Assembly (NCBI GenBank): GCA_050701635.1
Contig: JBOGDF010000178.1
Location: 1-11,423, forward strand
Direction of reading: 5' to 3'
From: WHSM01 sp050701635
GTDB taxonomy: Bacteria > Actinomycetota > Actinomycetes > Mycobacteriales > Micromonosporaceae
DNA: 11,423 bases
Both the position numbers and the translations under genes were made by a program. The notes under the pieces were generated by a model. That model saw only the letters and a program-made list of their open reading frames with translations, was not told where the DNA came from and did not search any database. Below are positions 5,666 through 11,423 of the stretch, piece after piece (position 1 is the first letter of the stretch; the number at the start of each line of letters is the position of its first letter).

Positions 5666-6993
5666 ATCGGTAGCTCGACGGCGAGCAGGCCCTCCCGGTA
5701 CGCCTGGTTGCCGGCGTCCGCGCGACCCTGAGCGTGCAGCGTGTCCCCGAGCAGCCGGGCGGCGAGCGCGGTCTCGCCGCGCAGCCCGGCGGGGCCACCC
5801 AGGCGTACCGCCTGCCGGTACGCGTCGGCGGCCGCGTCCAGGTCGCCGGCCTCCCGTACGGTCTGGCCCAGGATCCGGTACGCCTCCGCGACCGCCGCCG
5901 GGAGCTGCTCCTCGTCGAGGTGGCCGATCGCGTACGTCAACAGCTCCCGCGCCCGCTCCAGGTCGCCGCGCCGCCGGTGTACGTCGGCCAGCTCGACCAC
6001 CAGCTCCGCCTCGTCGGAACGGGCACCGACCGCGACCAGGATCTCCCGGGCCTGGCGTAGCGCGGCCGCCGCCTCGTCGAGCTGCCCCTGCCGGGCGAGC
6101 AGGTAGCCCCGGGCCCAGTGGCAGGAGCCGATCTCGCGCCGGAAGTCGAGCTGGTCGTACAGCGCGTGCGCCTTGTCCAGCGACCGGGCCGCGGCGTCGG
6201 GGCGCTCGGAGGCGATCAGTGCCCGGGCCACGCCGCGGTGCATCCGGGCGAGCCGTTCCGGATCGGTGACCTGCGGCGCCAGCTCCAGCGCGATCTCGGC
6301 GGCGCCCGCCGCCCGCTCCGCGCTGCCCAGGTCGAGGTACGCCTGCGTCAGCAGCCCGTGCAGCTCGGCCAGCCCGTCCGGGTCGGTGAGCCCGGTGCGC
6401 TCCAGCCGGCCGATGGTGCTCTCCAGCAGGTACACCGCGTACGCCGCGTCGCCCCGGCGCCGGCTGCACTCGGCCCGCAGCGCGATCGCCGGCACCTGTA
6501 CGGTCAGCGGCTCGTCCAGCAGCAGCCGGGCGGCCCGCTCGGCGAGCTCCGCCGCACCGGCCACGTCCTGGCGTACCAGCGCGACGGTGGCCTGCAGCCG
6601 TACGGCGTGCGCCTGCTGGGCGACCAGCCCGTAGCGCTCCGCCTCGGCGGCCACCGTACGCAGCTCGGCCAGCGCGACGTCGGTGTCGCCGCGGGCGACG
6701 GCGTGCCGCGCGTCGGCCAGCCGCAGCTGCAGGTTGACCGCGAGCTGGGGCGGATGGCCGTGCCGCAGCTCGGCGTACTCGATCTCCAGGCGGTCGGCGA
6801 AGTAGCGCAGGGCGGCTTCCGAGGCGCGTCGCCGGCCAGACTCCACCGCCGAGACGAACGCGTTGCTGTAGCGGTCGCCCGCCAGCTGCTGCTGGGTCAG
6901 CCCGCGCTGCTGCCGGAACCGCAGCAGCCGCTCGCCGACCCGCACGGTCTGGTGCGGTTCGTCAGCGGTCTCCGGCGGAGCGTTCGTCGCCAT
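5662..6993 (-). CDS. XRE-family helix-turn-helix regulator with C-terminal TPR array
   Basis: A 443-residue protein from ATG 6993. Residues about 17-75 form a Cro/C1-type helix-turn-helix (VGERLLRFRQQRGLTQQQLAG ... NAFVSAVESGRRRASEAAL). From about residue 83 to the end there are alanine-, leucine- and arginine-rich helical pairs with the tetratricopeptide rhythm, for example RGDLERARELLTYAI and AGDLDAAADAYRQAV. Such HTH-TPR proteins are actinobacterial regulators whose TPR part binds a peptide or protein partner. The target here is unknown. GGGAAGGGGG just upstream supports 6993; an in-frame ATG at 7041 would add a poorly conserved leader. It diverges from the secreted protease genes, making them candidate targets (inference). 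The stop overlaps that of the PhoD-like gene. Confidence 0.88.
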   Translation of the reverse strand: MATNAPPETADEPHQTVRVGERLLRFRQQRGLTQQQLAGDRYSNAFVSAVESGRRRASEAALRYFADRLEIEYAELRHGHPPQLAVNLQLRLADARHAVARGDTDVALAELRTVAAEAERYGLVAQQAHAVRLQATVALVRQDVAGAAELAERAARLLLDEPLTVQVPAIALRAECSRRRGDAAYAVYLLESTIGRLERTGLTDPDGLAELHGLLTQAYLDLGSAERAAGAAEIALELAPQVTDPERLARMHRGVARALIASERPDAAARSLDKAHALYDQLDFRREIGSCHWARGYLLARQGQLDEAAAALRQAREILVAVGARSDEAELVVELADVHRRRGDLERARELLTYAIGHLDEEQLPAAVAEAYRILGQTVREAGDLDAAADAYRQAVRLGGPAGLRGETALAARLLGDTLHAQGRADAGNQAYREGLLAVELPI

Positions 6994-7015
6994 GGGCCCC
7001 CTTCCCAGGGATCGG

Positions 7016-7021
7016 ATCCTA
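7016..7021 (-). promoter_or_regulatory. Candidate -10 element of the XRE-TPR gene
   Basis: TAGGAT on the minus strand matches TANNNT and lies 22 bases before the ATG, followed by the ribosome site GGGAAGGGGG. A transcript start near 7009 would give a short leader. No convincing -35 was found at 16-18 bases, so dependence on an activator or a weak -35 is possible. Confidence 0.35.
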
Positions 7022-7097
7022 TGCCGCGGGCACCGGTCCACCGGCCGGGACGGCGTTCTGCCTGGTTACAGGGGCATCCCTCGTCGCACCCTAGCCA

Positions 7098-7115
7098 CCT
7101 AAACCGCGACTTAAC
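7098..7115. repeat. Copy 2 of the box: CCTAAACCGCGACTTAAC
   Basis: On the plus strand, towards the serine protease gene, this reads CCTAAACCGCGACTTAAC. It matches the box before the LuxR-type gene (451-466, minus) over CCGCGACTTA and the flanking CCTAA, with one extra A. Upstream of both copies lies a similar ACC(C)TA-rich stretch. It is a candidate binding site for a common regulator, acting on the protease gene, the XRE-TPR gene, or both. Confidence 0.35.
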
Positions 7116-7130
7116 AAGGGTATCTACTCA

Positions 7131-7160
7131 GGTTGACGTTGTGGTTGAGTGCGGTTAATC
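7131..7160 (+). promoter_or_regulatory. Candidate promoter with phased GGTTGA direct repeats before the protease gene
   Basis: GGTTGA occurs at 7131-7136 and 7143-7148, and GGTTAA at 7153-7158, a spacing of 12 and 10 bases, about one helical turn each. The first copy includes a -35-like TTGACG (7133-7138), and a weak -10-like TTAATC (7155-7160) follows after 16 bases. Repeats on one face of the helix are typical of activator sites such as those of SARP proteins. That identity is speculative. Confidence 0.3.
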
Positions 7161-7391
7161 CGGCCCGATCCAGGCCGAACTCTCCCGAAACGGGGGCGTA
7201 GCGATGCGGTATCCGACGCGGCCACCAGCCTGTCTCGGACGCCGCCCCCGTACGGCCGACGTGGCACGACCCCATAACCGGCACGTACCCCCACCCACAC
7301 CGGCACCGCAGAGGCGATGCGGCGGCGACCCGTACCCCCGGAAAGTCCGCAACCGCGCACGGCGCCGGCACCCCTATCCCAGGAGAAGCCC

Positions 7392-8534
7392 GTGAGGTTC
7401 ACCAGGACCAGGATGATCGTCGGGTTAGCGGCCCTGTTGGCCGCTGGCACGGTGGTCGCCGCCAACCACGCCCTCGCCGACGACGTCCACACCGAGATCG
7501 TCGGCGGCGAGCCCGCCAGCCAGACCTACTCGTTCATGGTGTCGTTGCAGCCCAACGGCCGGCACGGCTGCGGCGGCTCGCTGATCGCCAGCCAGTGGGT
7601 GGTCACCGCCGCGCACTGCGTGTCCAGCAGCACCGGTTGGCAGGTACGGATCGGCACCACCACCTGGAACAGCGGCGGCACGCTCGCCACCGTCTCGCAG
7701 AGCACCCGGCACCCCAACTACAGCAGCAGCTCGGTCGGGTACGACATCGCGCTGCTCAAGCTCAGCTCGCCCGTCTCGCAGACCCCGATCCCGCTCGGCC
7801 AGACCAACTACAACGGCGATTCCCGGCTGCTCGGCTGGGGCCAGACCTGCCCCACGTACGGGTGTTCCAGCACCCCGCCGAGCACGCTGCAGCAGATCGA
7901 CGTCCAGGCCGCGCCGGACTCCACCTGCAGTAACCAGCAGAACAGCGGCTTCGCACCCGCCACCGAGATCTGCATCGTGCCGAACAGCGGGCAGAGCGCC
8001 TGCTGGGGCGACTCCGGCGGCCCCGCGATCGTCTCCAGCGGCGGCAGCTGGCTGCTGATCGGCGCCACCAGCCGTGGCCTGCGCAGCACCAACCGGTGCA
8101 CCGACTCCCCGAACGTCTACACCGACGTGCCGTCGTTCCGGAACTGGATCGACCAGGTCACCGGCGGGATCGGCGGCCCCGGCCCGACACCGACGCCCAC
8201 TCCCACCTCCACCGGTACACCTCCCGGCTGCGCCGGGACCTCGTACACCGGGTCGCTGAACAGCGGCGGCAGCGCGTACCAGCCGAACGGCAGCTACTAC
8301 CAGTCGACCAGCTCCGGCACCCACGCCGCCTGCCTCGACGGCCCCACCGGCACCGACTTCGACCTCTACCTCCAGAAGTGGAACGGCAGCTCCTGGACCA
8401 CCGTCGCCGCCGGCGAAACCGCCAACCCCGACGAAACCATCAACTACAACGGCACCGCCGGCTACTACCGCTACCGGGTGTACGCCTACAGCGGCTCCGG
8501 CAGCTACACCCTGACCCTCAGCAAACCGGCCTGA
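7392..8534 (+). CDS. Secreted trypsin-fold (S1) serine protease with C-terminal PPC domain
   Basis: A 380-residue preproprotein from GTG 7392, chosen for AGGAGA 6-11 bases upstream. A signal peptide (RTR, then a hydrophobic core, cleavage near ALA29) and a short propeptide, DDVHTE, precede the mature start IVGG (36-39). The catalytic triad is H75 (TAAHC), D118 (YDIALL) and S208 (GDSGGP). The residue at chymotrypsin position 189 is Ser202, not Asp, so chymotrypsin-like rather than Arg/Lys specificity is suggested. A TP-rich linker (about 264-279) leads to a pre-peptidase C-terminal (PPC) domain, 281-380. The enzyme acts outside the cell as an endopeptidase. Activation would require a cut after Glu35, which is unlike trypsin zymogens. 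A strong hairpin follows, then an M14 peptidase gene with the same PPC domain. Confidence 0.93.
   Translation: MRFTRTRMIVGLAALLAAGTVVAANHALADDVHTEIVGGEPASQTYSFMVSLQPNGRHGCGGSLIASQWVVTAAHCVSSSTGWQVRIGTTTWNSGGTLATVSQSTRHPNYSSSSVGYDIALLKLSSPVSQTPIPLGQTNYNGDSRLLGWGQTCPTYGCSSTPPSTLQQIDVQAAPDSTCSNQQNSGFAPATEICIVPNSGQSACWGDSGGPAIVSSGGSWLLIGATSRGLRSTNRCTDSPNVYTDVPSFRNWIDQVTGGIGGPGPTPTPTPTSTGTPPGCAGTSYTGSLNSGGSAYQPNGSYYQSTSSGTHAACLDGPTGTDFDLYLQKWNGSSWTTVAAGETANPDETINYNGTAGYYRYRVYAYSGSGSYTLTLSKPA
8241..8509 (+). repeat. PPC-domain direct repeat, copy 1 (3' end of the serine protease gene)
   Basis: This segment matches 10092-10360 at a constant offset of 1851 bases. Comparing base by base I count six differences in 269 bases. 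Four of them fall in the first 27 bases, and 8268-8442 is identical to 10119-10293 over 175 bases. Synonymous positions are conserved too, so the copies were duplicated or homogenised recently. Differences begin again at the last codons. Confidence 0.95.
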
Positions 8535-8540
8535 CCCCCC

Positions 8541-8578
8541 TCCCCGGGGGCGTGGCCCCACCGCCACGCCCCCGGGGG
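8541..8578 (+). terminator. GC-rich hairpin between the two peptidase genes
   Basis: CCCCGGGGGCGTGGC (8542-8556) pairs perfectly with GCCACGCCCCCGGGG (8563-8577) around a six-base loop. A T-G pair can be added outside. It starts 7 bases after the protease stop. There is no T tract after it, as is common for actinomycete terminators. It could end the transcript or partly stabilise the first message. Confidence 0.7.
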
Positions 8579-8627
8579 ACCACACCTGCCCGCAGCTCGC
8601 GCCACCGGAGAAGGGACGCGGAGAGAA

Positions 8628-10385
8628 ATGTTCACGGCTGGAAAGCTATCGAGATCCCGGCTGCTGCTCGCCCTGGCGGCCAGCGTGATCGCCGGAGGGC
8701 TGCTGCTGACGAGTCCCTCGGGATGGTCCGCGGTCGGCGCGGACACGCCCGCCGCTTCGCCGTCCGGGAAGTACGTCTACCGGGTGGCCGGCGACGCGGA
8801 TGCCGACAAGCTGCTGAGCAGCGGATTCGACGTACTCGAGGACCGCGACGGCAGCGACCTGTTCGTGCTGGGTGACCGGTCGGTGCTGGATCGCCTCCGC
8901 GAGCGCGGTTTCCGCGCGTACGTGGACAGCGTGGTGCCGAAGGTGTCCTGGACGCCGCCGGCGAAACGCTGGCAGGACCCGCAGCTGACCGCCGCCGACG
9001 TCGACGAGACCTACTACGGCGGCTATCACACGATCAACGCCCACCTCGCCCACCTCGATCAGGTGGCGCAGCAGCGTCCCGACCTCGCCACCGTGGTCGA
9101 CTACGGCGACTCCTGGCGCAAGAGCAGAGGCAGCGGCGGGTACGACCTCAAAGCGATCTGCCTCACCAAGAAGGCGACCGGAGACTGCGCCCGCAGCCCG
9201 AACTCCGCCAAGCCGCGGTTCTTCCTGATGAGCCAGGTGCACGCGCGGGAGATCAGCACCGGCGACATGTCGTGGCGCTGGATCGACCACCTCGTCAACG
9301 GCTACGGCTCCGACACCCAGGTCACCGCGCTGCTGGACTCCACCGAGGTGTGGGTGGTGCCGATCGCCAACCCCGACGGCGTGGAGATCGTGCAGCAGGG
9401 CGGGTCGTCGCCGGTGCTGCACCGCAAGAACGCCAACACCAGCAACGGTTCCTGCAGCGGTACCGGCGTCGGCGTGGACCTCAACCGCAACAACAGCAAG
9501 GGCTGGGGCAGCGGCAGCTCCGGGTACGCGTGCGACGAGACCTACCGCGGGCCGCAGGCGAACTCCGAGGTGGAGACGCAGGCGCTGCAGCGGCTGTGGC
9601 GCGAGCTCTACCCCGACAAGCGCGACGGCAGCGACACCACCCCGGCACCCGCCGACACCCGCGGCGTCGCGATCAGCATGCACAGCTACGCGAACATGGT
9701 GCTGTTCCCGTGGGGATTCAACTCCCAGGTGAAGGCCGGCAACGACGCCAGCCTGCGCGGCATGGCCCGGGACATGGCGAACCTCAGCGGCTACCGGTAC
9801 GGCCAGCCCGGCGAGATCCTCTACAATGCCGGCGGCGCCCACGACGACTGGCTCTACGGCGAACTCGGCGTCGCGCACTTCACCTTCGAGATCGGCGCCA
9901 GCTCTGGCAGCTGCTCCGGGTTCCTGCCGCAGTACTCCTGCCAGCAGAGCAGCCACTGGCCCACCGTGAAACCCATGCTGTTGTACGCCGCGCGCAAGGC
10001 CGCCAACCCGTACGGCAGCGGTACGCCAGACCCGACACCGTCGCCCACCGCCTCACCGACGCCGTCACCGACGGGCAGCTGCGCGGGCACGTCGTACACC
10101 GGGTCGCTGAACGCGGGTGGCAGCGCGTACCAGCCGAACGGCAGCTACTACCAGTCGACCAGCTCCGGCACCCACGCCGCCTGCCTCGACGGCCCCACCG
10201 GCACCGACTTCGACCTCTACCTCCAGAAGTGGAACGGCAGCTCCTGGACCACCGTCGCCGCCGGCGAAACCGCCAACCCCGACGAAACCATCAGCTACAA
10301 CGGCACCGCCGGCTACTACCGCTACCGGGTGTACGCCTACGGCGGCTCCGGCAGCTACACGTTGACCGTCAACAGACCCACCTGA
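8628..10385 (+). CDS. Secreted M14 zinc carboxypeptidase with C-terminal PPC domain
   Basis: A 585-residue preproprotein. The signal peptide has KLSRSR, then a hydrophobic helix, with likely cleavage after VGA38. A pro-region runs to about residue 115. The M14 catalytic domain (about 125-460) has zinc ligands H205 and E208 (VHARE) and H352 (SMHSY). Substrate carboxylate is bound by N286-R287 (DLNRN), and E421 (FTFEIG) is the catalytic base. It should release C-terminal residues from peptides outside the cell. A Pro/Thr/Ser linker (about 465-483) precedes a PPC domain (485-585) nearly identical to that of the upstream protease. The start at 8628 has GGAGAG just upstream, and the better AGAAGGGA-like tract is slightly far. 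The 93-base gap with a hairpin suggests either separate transcription or read-through. Confidence 0.94.
   Translation: MFTAGKLSRSRLLLALAASVIAGGLLLTSPSGWSAVGADTPAASPSGKYVYRVAGDADADKLLSSGFDVLEDRDGSDLFVLGDRSVLDRLRERGFRAYVDSVVPKVSWTPPAKRWQDPQLTAADVDETYYGGYHTINAHLAHLDQVAQQRPDLATVVDYGDSWRKSRGSGGYDLKAICLTKKATGDCARSPNSAKPRFFLMSQVHAREISTGDMSWRWIDHLVNGYGSDTQVTALLDSTEVWVVPIANPDGVEIVQQGGSSPVLHRKNANTSNGSCSGTGVGVDLNRNNSKGWGSGSSGYACDETYRGPQANSEVETQALQRLWRELYPDKRDGSDTTPAPADTRGVAISMHSYANMVLFPWGFNSQVKAGNDASLRGMARDMANLSGYRYGQPGEILYNAGGAHDDWLYGELGVAHFTFEIGASSGSCSGFLPQYSCQQSSHWPTVKPMLLYAARKAANPYGSGTPDPTPSPTASPTPSPTGSCAGTSYTGSLNAGGSAYQPNGSYYQSTSSGTHAACLDGPTGTDFDLYLQKWNGSSWTTVAAGETANPDETISYNGTAGYYRYRVYAYGGSGSYTLTVNRPT
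10092..10360 (+). repeat. PPC-domain direct repeat, copy 2 (3' end of the M14 peptidase gene)
   Basis: This is the partner of 8241-8509. Two isolated changes occur in the final 242 bases: A8443 to G10294 gives Asn to Ser, and A8490 to G10341 gives Ser to Gly. The preceding linkers (TPTPTPTST against TPSPTASPTPSP) and the catalytic domains are unrelated, so only the module is shared. Confidence 0.95.
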
Positions 10386-10407
10386 CCCGGTAGGCAGACC
10401 TCCCACC

Positions 10408-10446
10408 GTCCCGGGGGCGCATCCCCCCGCCCCGCGCCCCCGGGAC
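10408..10446. terminator. GC-rich hairpin after the M14 gene, possibly serving both strands
   Basis: GTCCCGGGGGCGC (10408-10420) pairs perfectly with GCGCCCCCGGGAC (10434-10446) around a 13-base loop. It lies 22 bases after the carboxypeptidase stop and 22 bases after the stop of the convergent small membrane gene, so it is placed to end both transcripts. No T tract follows. Confidence 0.7.
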
Positions 10447-10468
10447 ACCTAGCCGGCGCCCCAGCGGC

Positions 10469-10657
10469 TCACTGCGGGTTCTGGCCGTAGTACGTGAAGA
10501 TCCCGATCGCCACGATCACCAGCGCAATCACCAGCACCACCCGGGCCAGCTTGTACTTCAGGTACGCCCGGAAGCCCGGCGAGATCAGCCAGCCGATCGC
10601 CGCGATCATCAGCAGTACGCCGGCGAAGCTCACCAGCGGCGCAAGCGCCTCGGACAT
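10469..10657 (-). CDS. Small two-helix membrane protein of unknown function
   Basis: A 62-residue protein with two hydrophobic helices (about residues 8-25 and 38-55). A short, basic, Tyr-rich loop (PGFRAYLKYKLAR) joins them, and the tail is polar (YYGQNPQ). I do not recognise a characterised family. The ATG at 10657 is supported by AGGAG (10664-10668 on the complementary strand), which overlaps the stop of the upstream HAD gene, leaving a 9-base gap. It is probably translated from the same message as the HAD hydrolase. The basic loop suggests that both ends are outside or in the membrane interface, which is inference. The absence of conserved charged residues within the helices argues against a transporter role. 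Confidence 0.75.
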   Translation of the reverse strand: MSEALAPLVSFAGVLLMIAAIGWLISPGFRAYLKYKLARVVLVIALVIVAIGIFTYYGQNPQ

Positions 10658-10666
10658 GGGTGACTC

Positions 10667-11362
10667 CTAGTGGTCTTCGAGGGCGGCGTGGTCTTCGAGG
10701 GCGGCGGCGTCGCGCCGGGCGCGGCGCAGCGGGCGGCGTACCGGGGGTCGCAGCGCCGCCCGTACATACCGTAGGTCCTGCGGGCCGGTGTAGCGGTACG
10801 CCGCCAGCCCGACCGCGCGAGCTCCCCGTACGTGCCGGTCGGTGTCGTCGAGCAGCAGCGTCTCCGCCGGCGGGGTGCCGAGCGCCGTACACGCCGCCAG
10901 GAAGAACTCCCGGCTCGGCTTCGGATGCCCCAGCACCGCCGAGTTGATCACGGCGTCGACCTCGCCGACCAGCCCCAACAGCTCCAGATCCGCGGGCAGC
11001 TCGTCGGTGGCGTTGCTCCCGATCGCCACCGGTACGCCCTCGGCCCGCAGCTCGCGTACCAGCGAAAGCACCGCCTCATCGACCTCACCCCGGTACGCGT
11101 GCCACGCCGCCACGGCGCCCTCGGCGGCAGCCGTGTCCACCCCGCTGTCGACCAGCGCGGACACCACCCGCGCCAGCCACCCGGCGTGGGTGATCTCGCC
11201 GGTGACGGCCGGTGTCACACGGGCCGGCGCGAACGCGGTGGCGTGCAGGGAGCCTTCAGGCAGGGCGTACCGCTGTTCGGCGGTGGCGGCCATCAAGGGG
11301 TCGAACCGGCGCAGCACTCCGTCGAGGTCGAGCAGCAGCGCCTGGCAGGGCTGCCGGCTCAA
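10667..11362 (-). CDS. HAD-superfamily hydrolase (subfamily IA-like phosphatase)
   Basis: A 231-residue protein from TTG 11362. HAD motifs are in order: LDLDGVL with nucleophile D12 and acid D14; motif II AIGSNAT with S116; motif III K148 (GHPKPSREFF); and motif IV LLLDDTDRHVRGA with D172 and D173. Residues 16-90 form the helical cap expected for subfamily IA. The likely activity is phosphate removal from a small metabolite; the substrate is not predictable. The TTG start is favoured by GAGGAGGT just upstream and by the TTGA overlap with the stop of the preceding gene. The C-terminus is an Arg-rich tail ending AALEDHAALEDH, encoded by a tandem 18-base repeat. In motif IV the usual Asn is His177. 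A small membrane protein gene follows after 9 bases. Confidence 0.88.
   Translation of the reverse strand: MSRQPCQALLLDLDGVLRRFDPLMAATAEQRYALPEGSLHATAFAPARVTPAVTGEITHAGWLARVVSALVDSGVDTAAAEGAVAAWHAYRGEVDEAVLSLVRELRAEGVPVAIGSNATDELPADLELLGLVGEVDAVINSAVLGHPKPSREFFLAACTALGTPPAETLLLDDTDRHVRGARAVGLAAYRYTGPQDLRYVRAALRPPVRRPLRRARRDAAALEDHAALEDH
10670..10705. repeat. Tandem 18-base repeat at the 3' end of the HAD gene
   Basis: GTGGTCTTCGAGGGCGGC occurs twice in a row (10670-10687 and 10688-10705). On the coding strand it gives two copies of the six-residue unit AALEDH at the very C-terminus. The frame is kept, and the copies are identical, which suggests a recent slippage event. Confidence 0.9.
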
Positions 11363-11423
11363 CCGACCTCCTCGGATTCCCGGAGTCGCTGGCTGATCAC
11401 CTGGGTGACGCCGCTGCGCATGC
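11359..11423 (-). CDS. C-terminal end of an upstream gene (cut by window edge)
   Basis: In this minus frame codons are open from the window edge to TGA at 11359-11361, ending MRSGVTQVISQRLRESEEVG. Only 20 complete codons are visible, too few to name a family. The ATG at 11421 could be internal or a start; a free-standing 20-residue gene is unlikely. The stop overlaps the HAD TTG start in TTGA, and the HAD ribosome site GAGGAGGT lies within this coding end. The two genes therefore look translationally coupled in one operon. Confidence 0.55.
   Translation of the reverse strand, partial: MRSGVTQVISQRLRESEEVG

Larger units (their letters stand above)
6994..7391. other. 398-base divergent intergenic region between the XRE-TPR and serine protease genes
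   Basis: No gene is supported here. Starting at the XRE-TPR side it contains: a -10-like TAGGAT on the minus strand (7016-7021); the box shared with the first intergenic region (7098-7115); three phased GGTTGA/GGTTAA repeats with a TTGACG -35-like element (7131-7158); and about 230 bases of GC-rich leader before the protease ribosome site AGGAGA (7381-7386). I see no further structure in 7162-7380. Confidence 0.6.

Noticed and set aside
3977..6469. 830-codon minus-strand open frame under the PhoD-like and XRE-TPR genes
   Set aside because: It is a low-complexity Gly/Arg/Pro product. The plus-strand PhoD motifs and the minus-strand XRE-TPR frame explain the same bases.
7119..7125. GGTATCT, resembling one half of the vapBC operator
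   Set aside because: It has no inverted partner, and seven bases are too few to claim a site.
7425..9956. Long minus-strand open frames antisense to the protease genes
   Set aside because: They are Gly/Val/Ala-rich repeats mirroring the coding strand, without a ribosome site or recognisable motif.
10670..10705. Possible start of a CRISPR-like or mobile repeat
   Set aside because: There are only two adjacent copies with no spacers, in frame inside the HAD gene; simple slippage explains it.

Overview
The window is very GC-rich, uses GTG and TTG starts, and is full of GTACG/CGTAC strings. It fits an actinomycete chromosome, plausibly Micromonosporaceae or a relative (inference; no rRNA or other taxonomic marker is present).

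Layout. (1) 1-418, minus: the N-terminal part of a large LuxR/LAL-type ATPase regulator whose Walker A lysine is an arginine. (2) 419-2135, plus: a promoter candidate and a cobalamin riboswitch (603-767), followed by a tightly packed cobalt-uptake operon. This encodes CbtB, CbtA (TGATG junction) and a thioredoxin-like [2Fe-2S] ferredoxin (TTGA junction). (3) 2137-3945: a somewhat lower-GC accessory patch with two unrelated vapBC toxin-antitoxin pairs facing each other. Each pair has a GTGA overlap. A LOG/TIGR00725 Rossmann protein lies 14 bases behind the second toxin. The first pair has a perfect 17-base palindrome that covers its -10 box and ends on its start codon. (4) 4049-5665, plus: a PhoD-like metallophosphatase without a signal peptide, whose stop shares the four bases CTAG with the stop of a convergent XRE-HTH/TPR regulator (5662-6993, minus). 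(5) 6994-7391: a divergent regulatory region holding a box also present upstream of the LuxR-type gene, and phased GGTTGA repeats. (6) 7392-10385, plus: two secreted peptidases, a trypsin-fold serine protease and an M14 zinc carboxypeptidase. Both end in a PPC domain that is almost identical at DNA level, and each gene is followed by a long GC hairpin. (7) 10469-11423, minus: a coupled operon of a partial upstream gene, a HAD hydrolase and a two-helix membrane protein.

How it works together. Region 2 is a B12-feedback circuit: adenosylcobalamin should shut off the import of cobalt, the metal of the cofactor. Region 6 is an extracellular protein-degradation pair (an endopeptidase makes peptides, a carboxypeptidase trims them) with a shared substrate- or surface-binding module. 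The XRE-TPR gene is divergent from it and is a candidate local regulator.

No wholly unknown system is evident. The least ordinary points are the vapBC-LOG triplet, the homogenised PPC modules, the shared promoter-region box, and the arginine Walker A.
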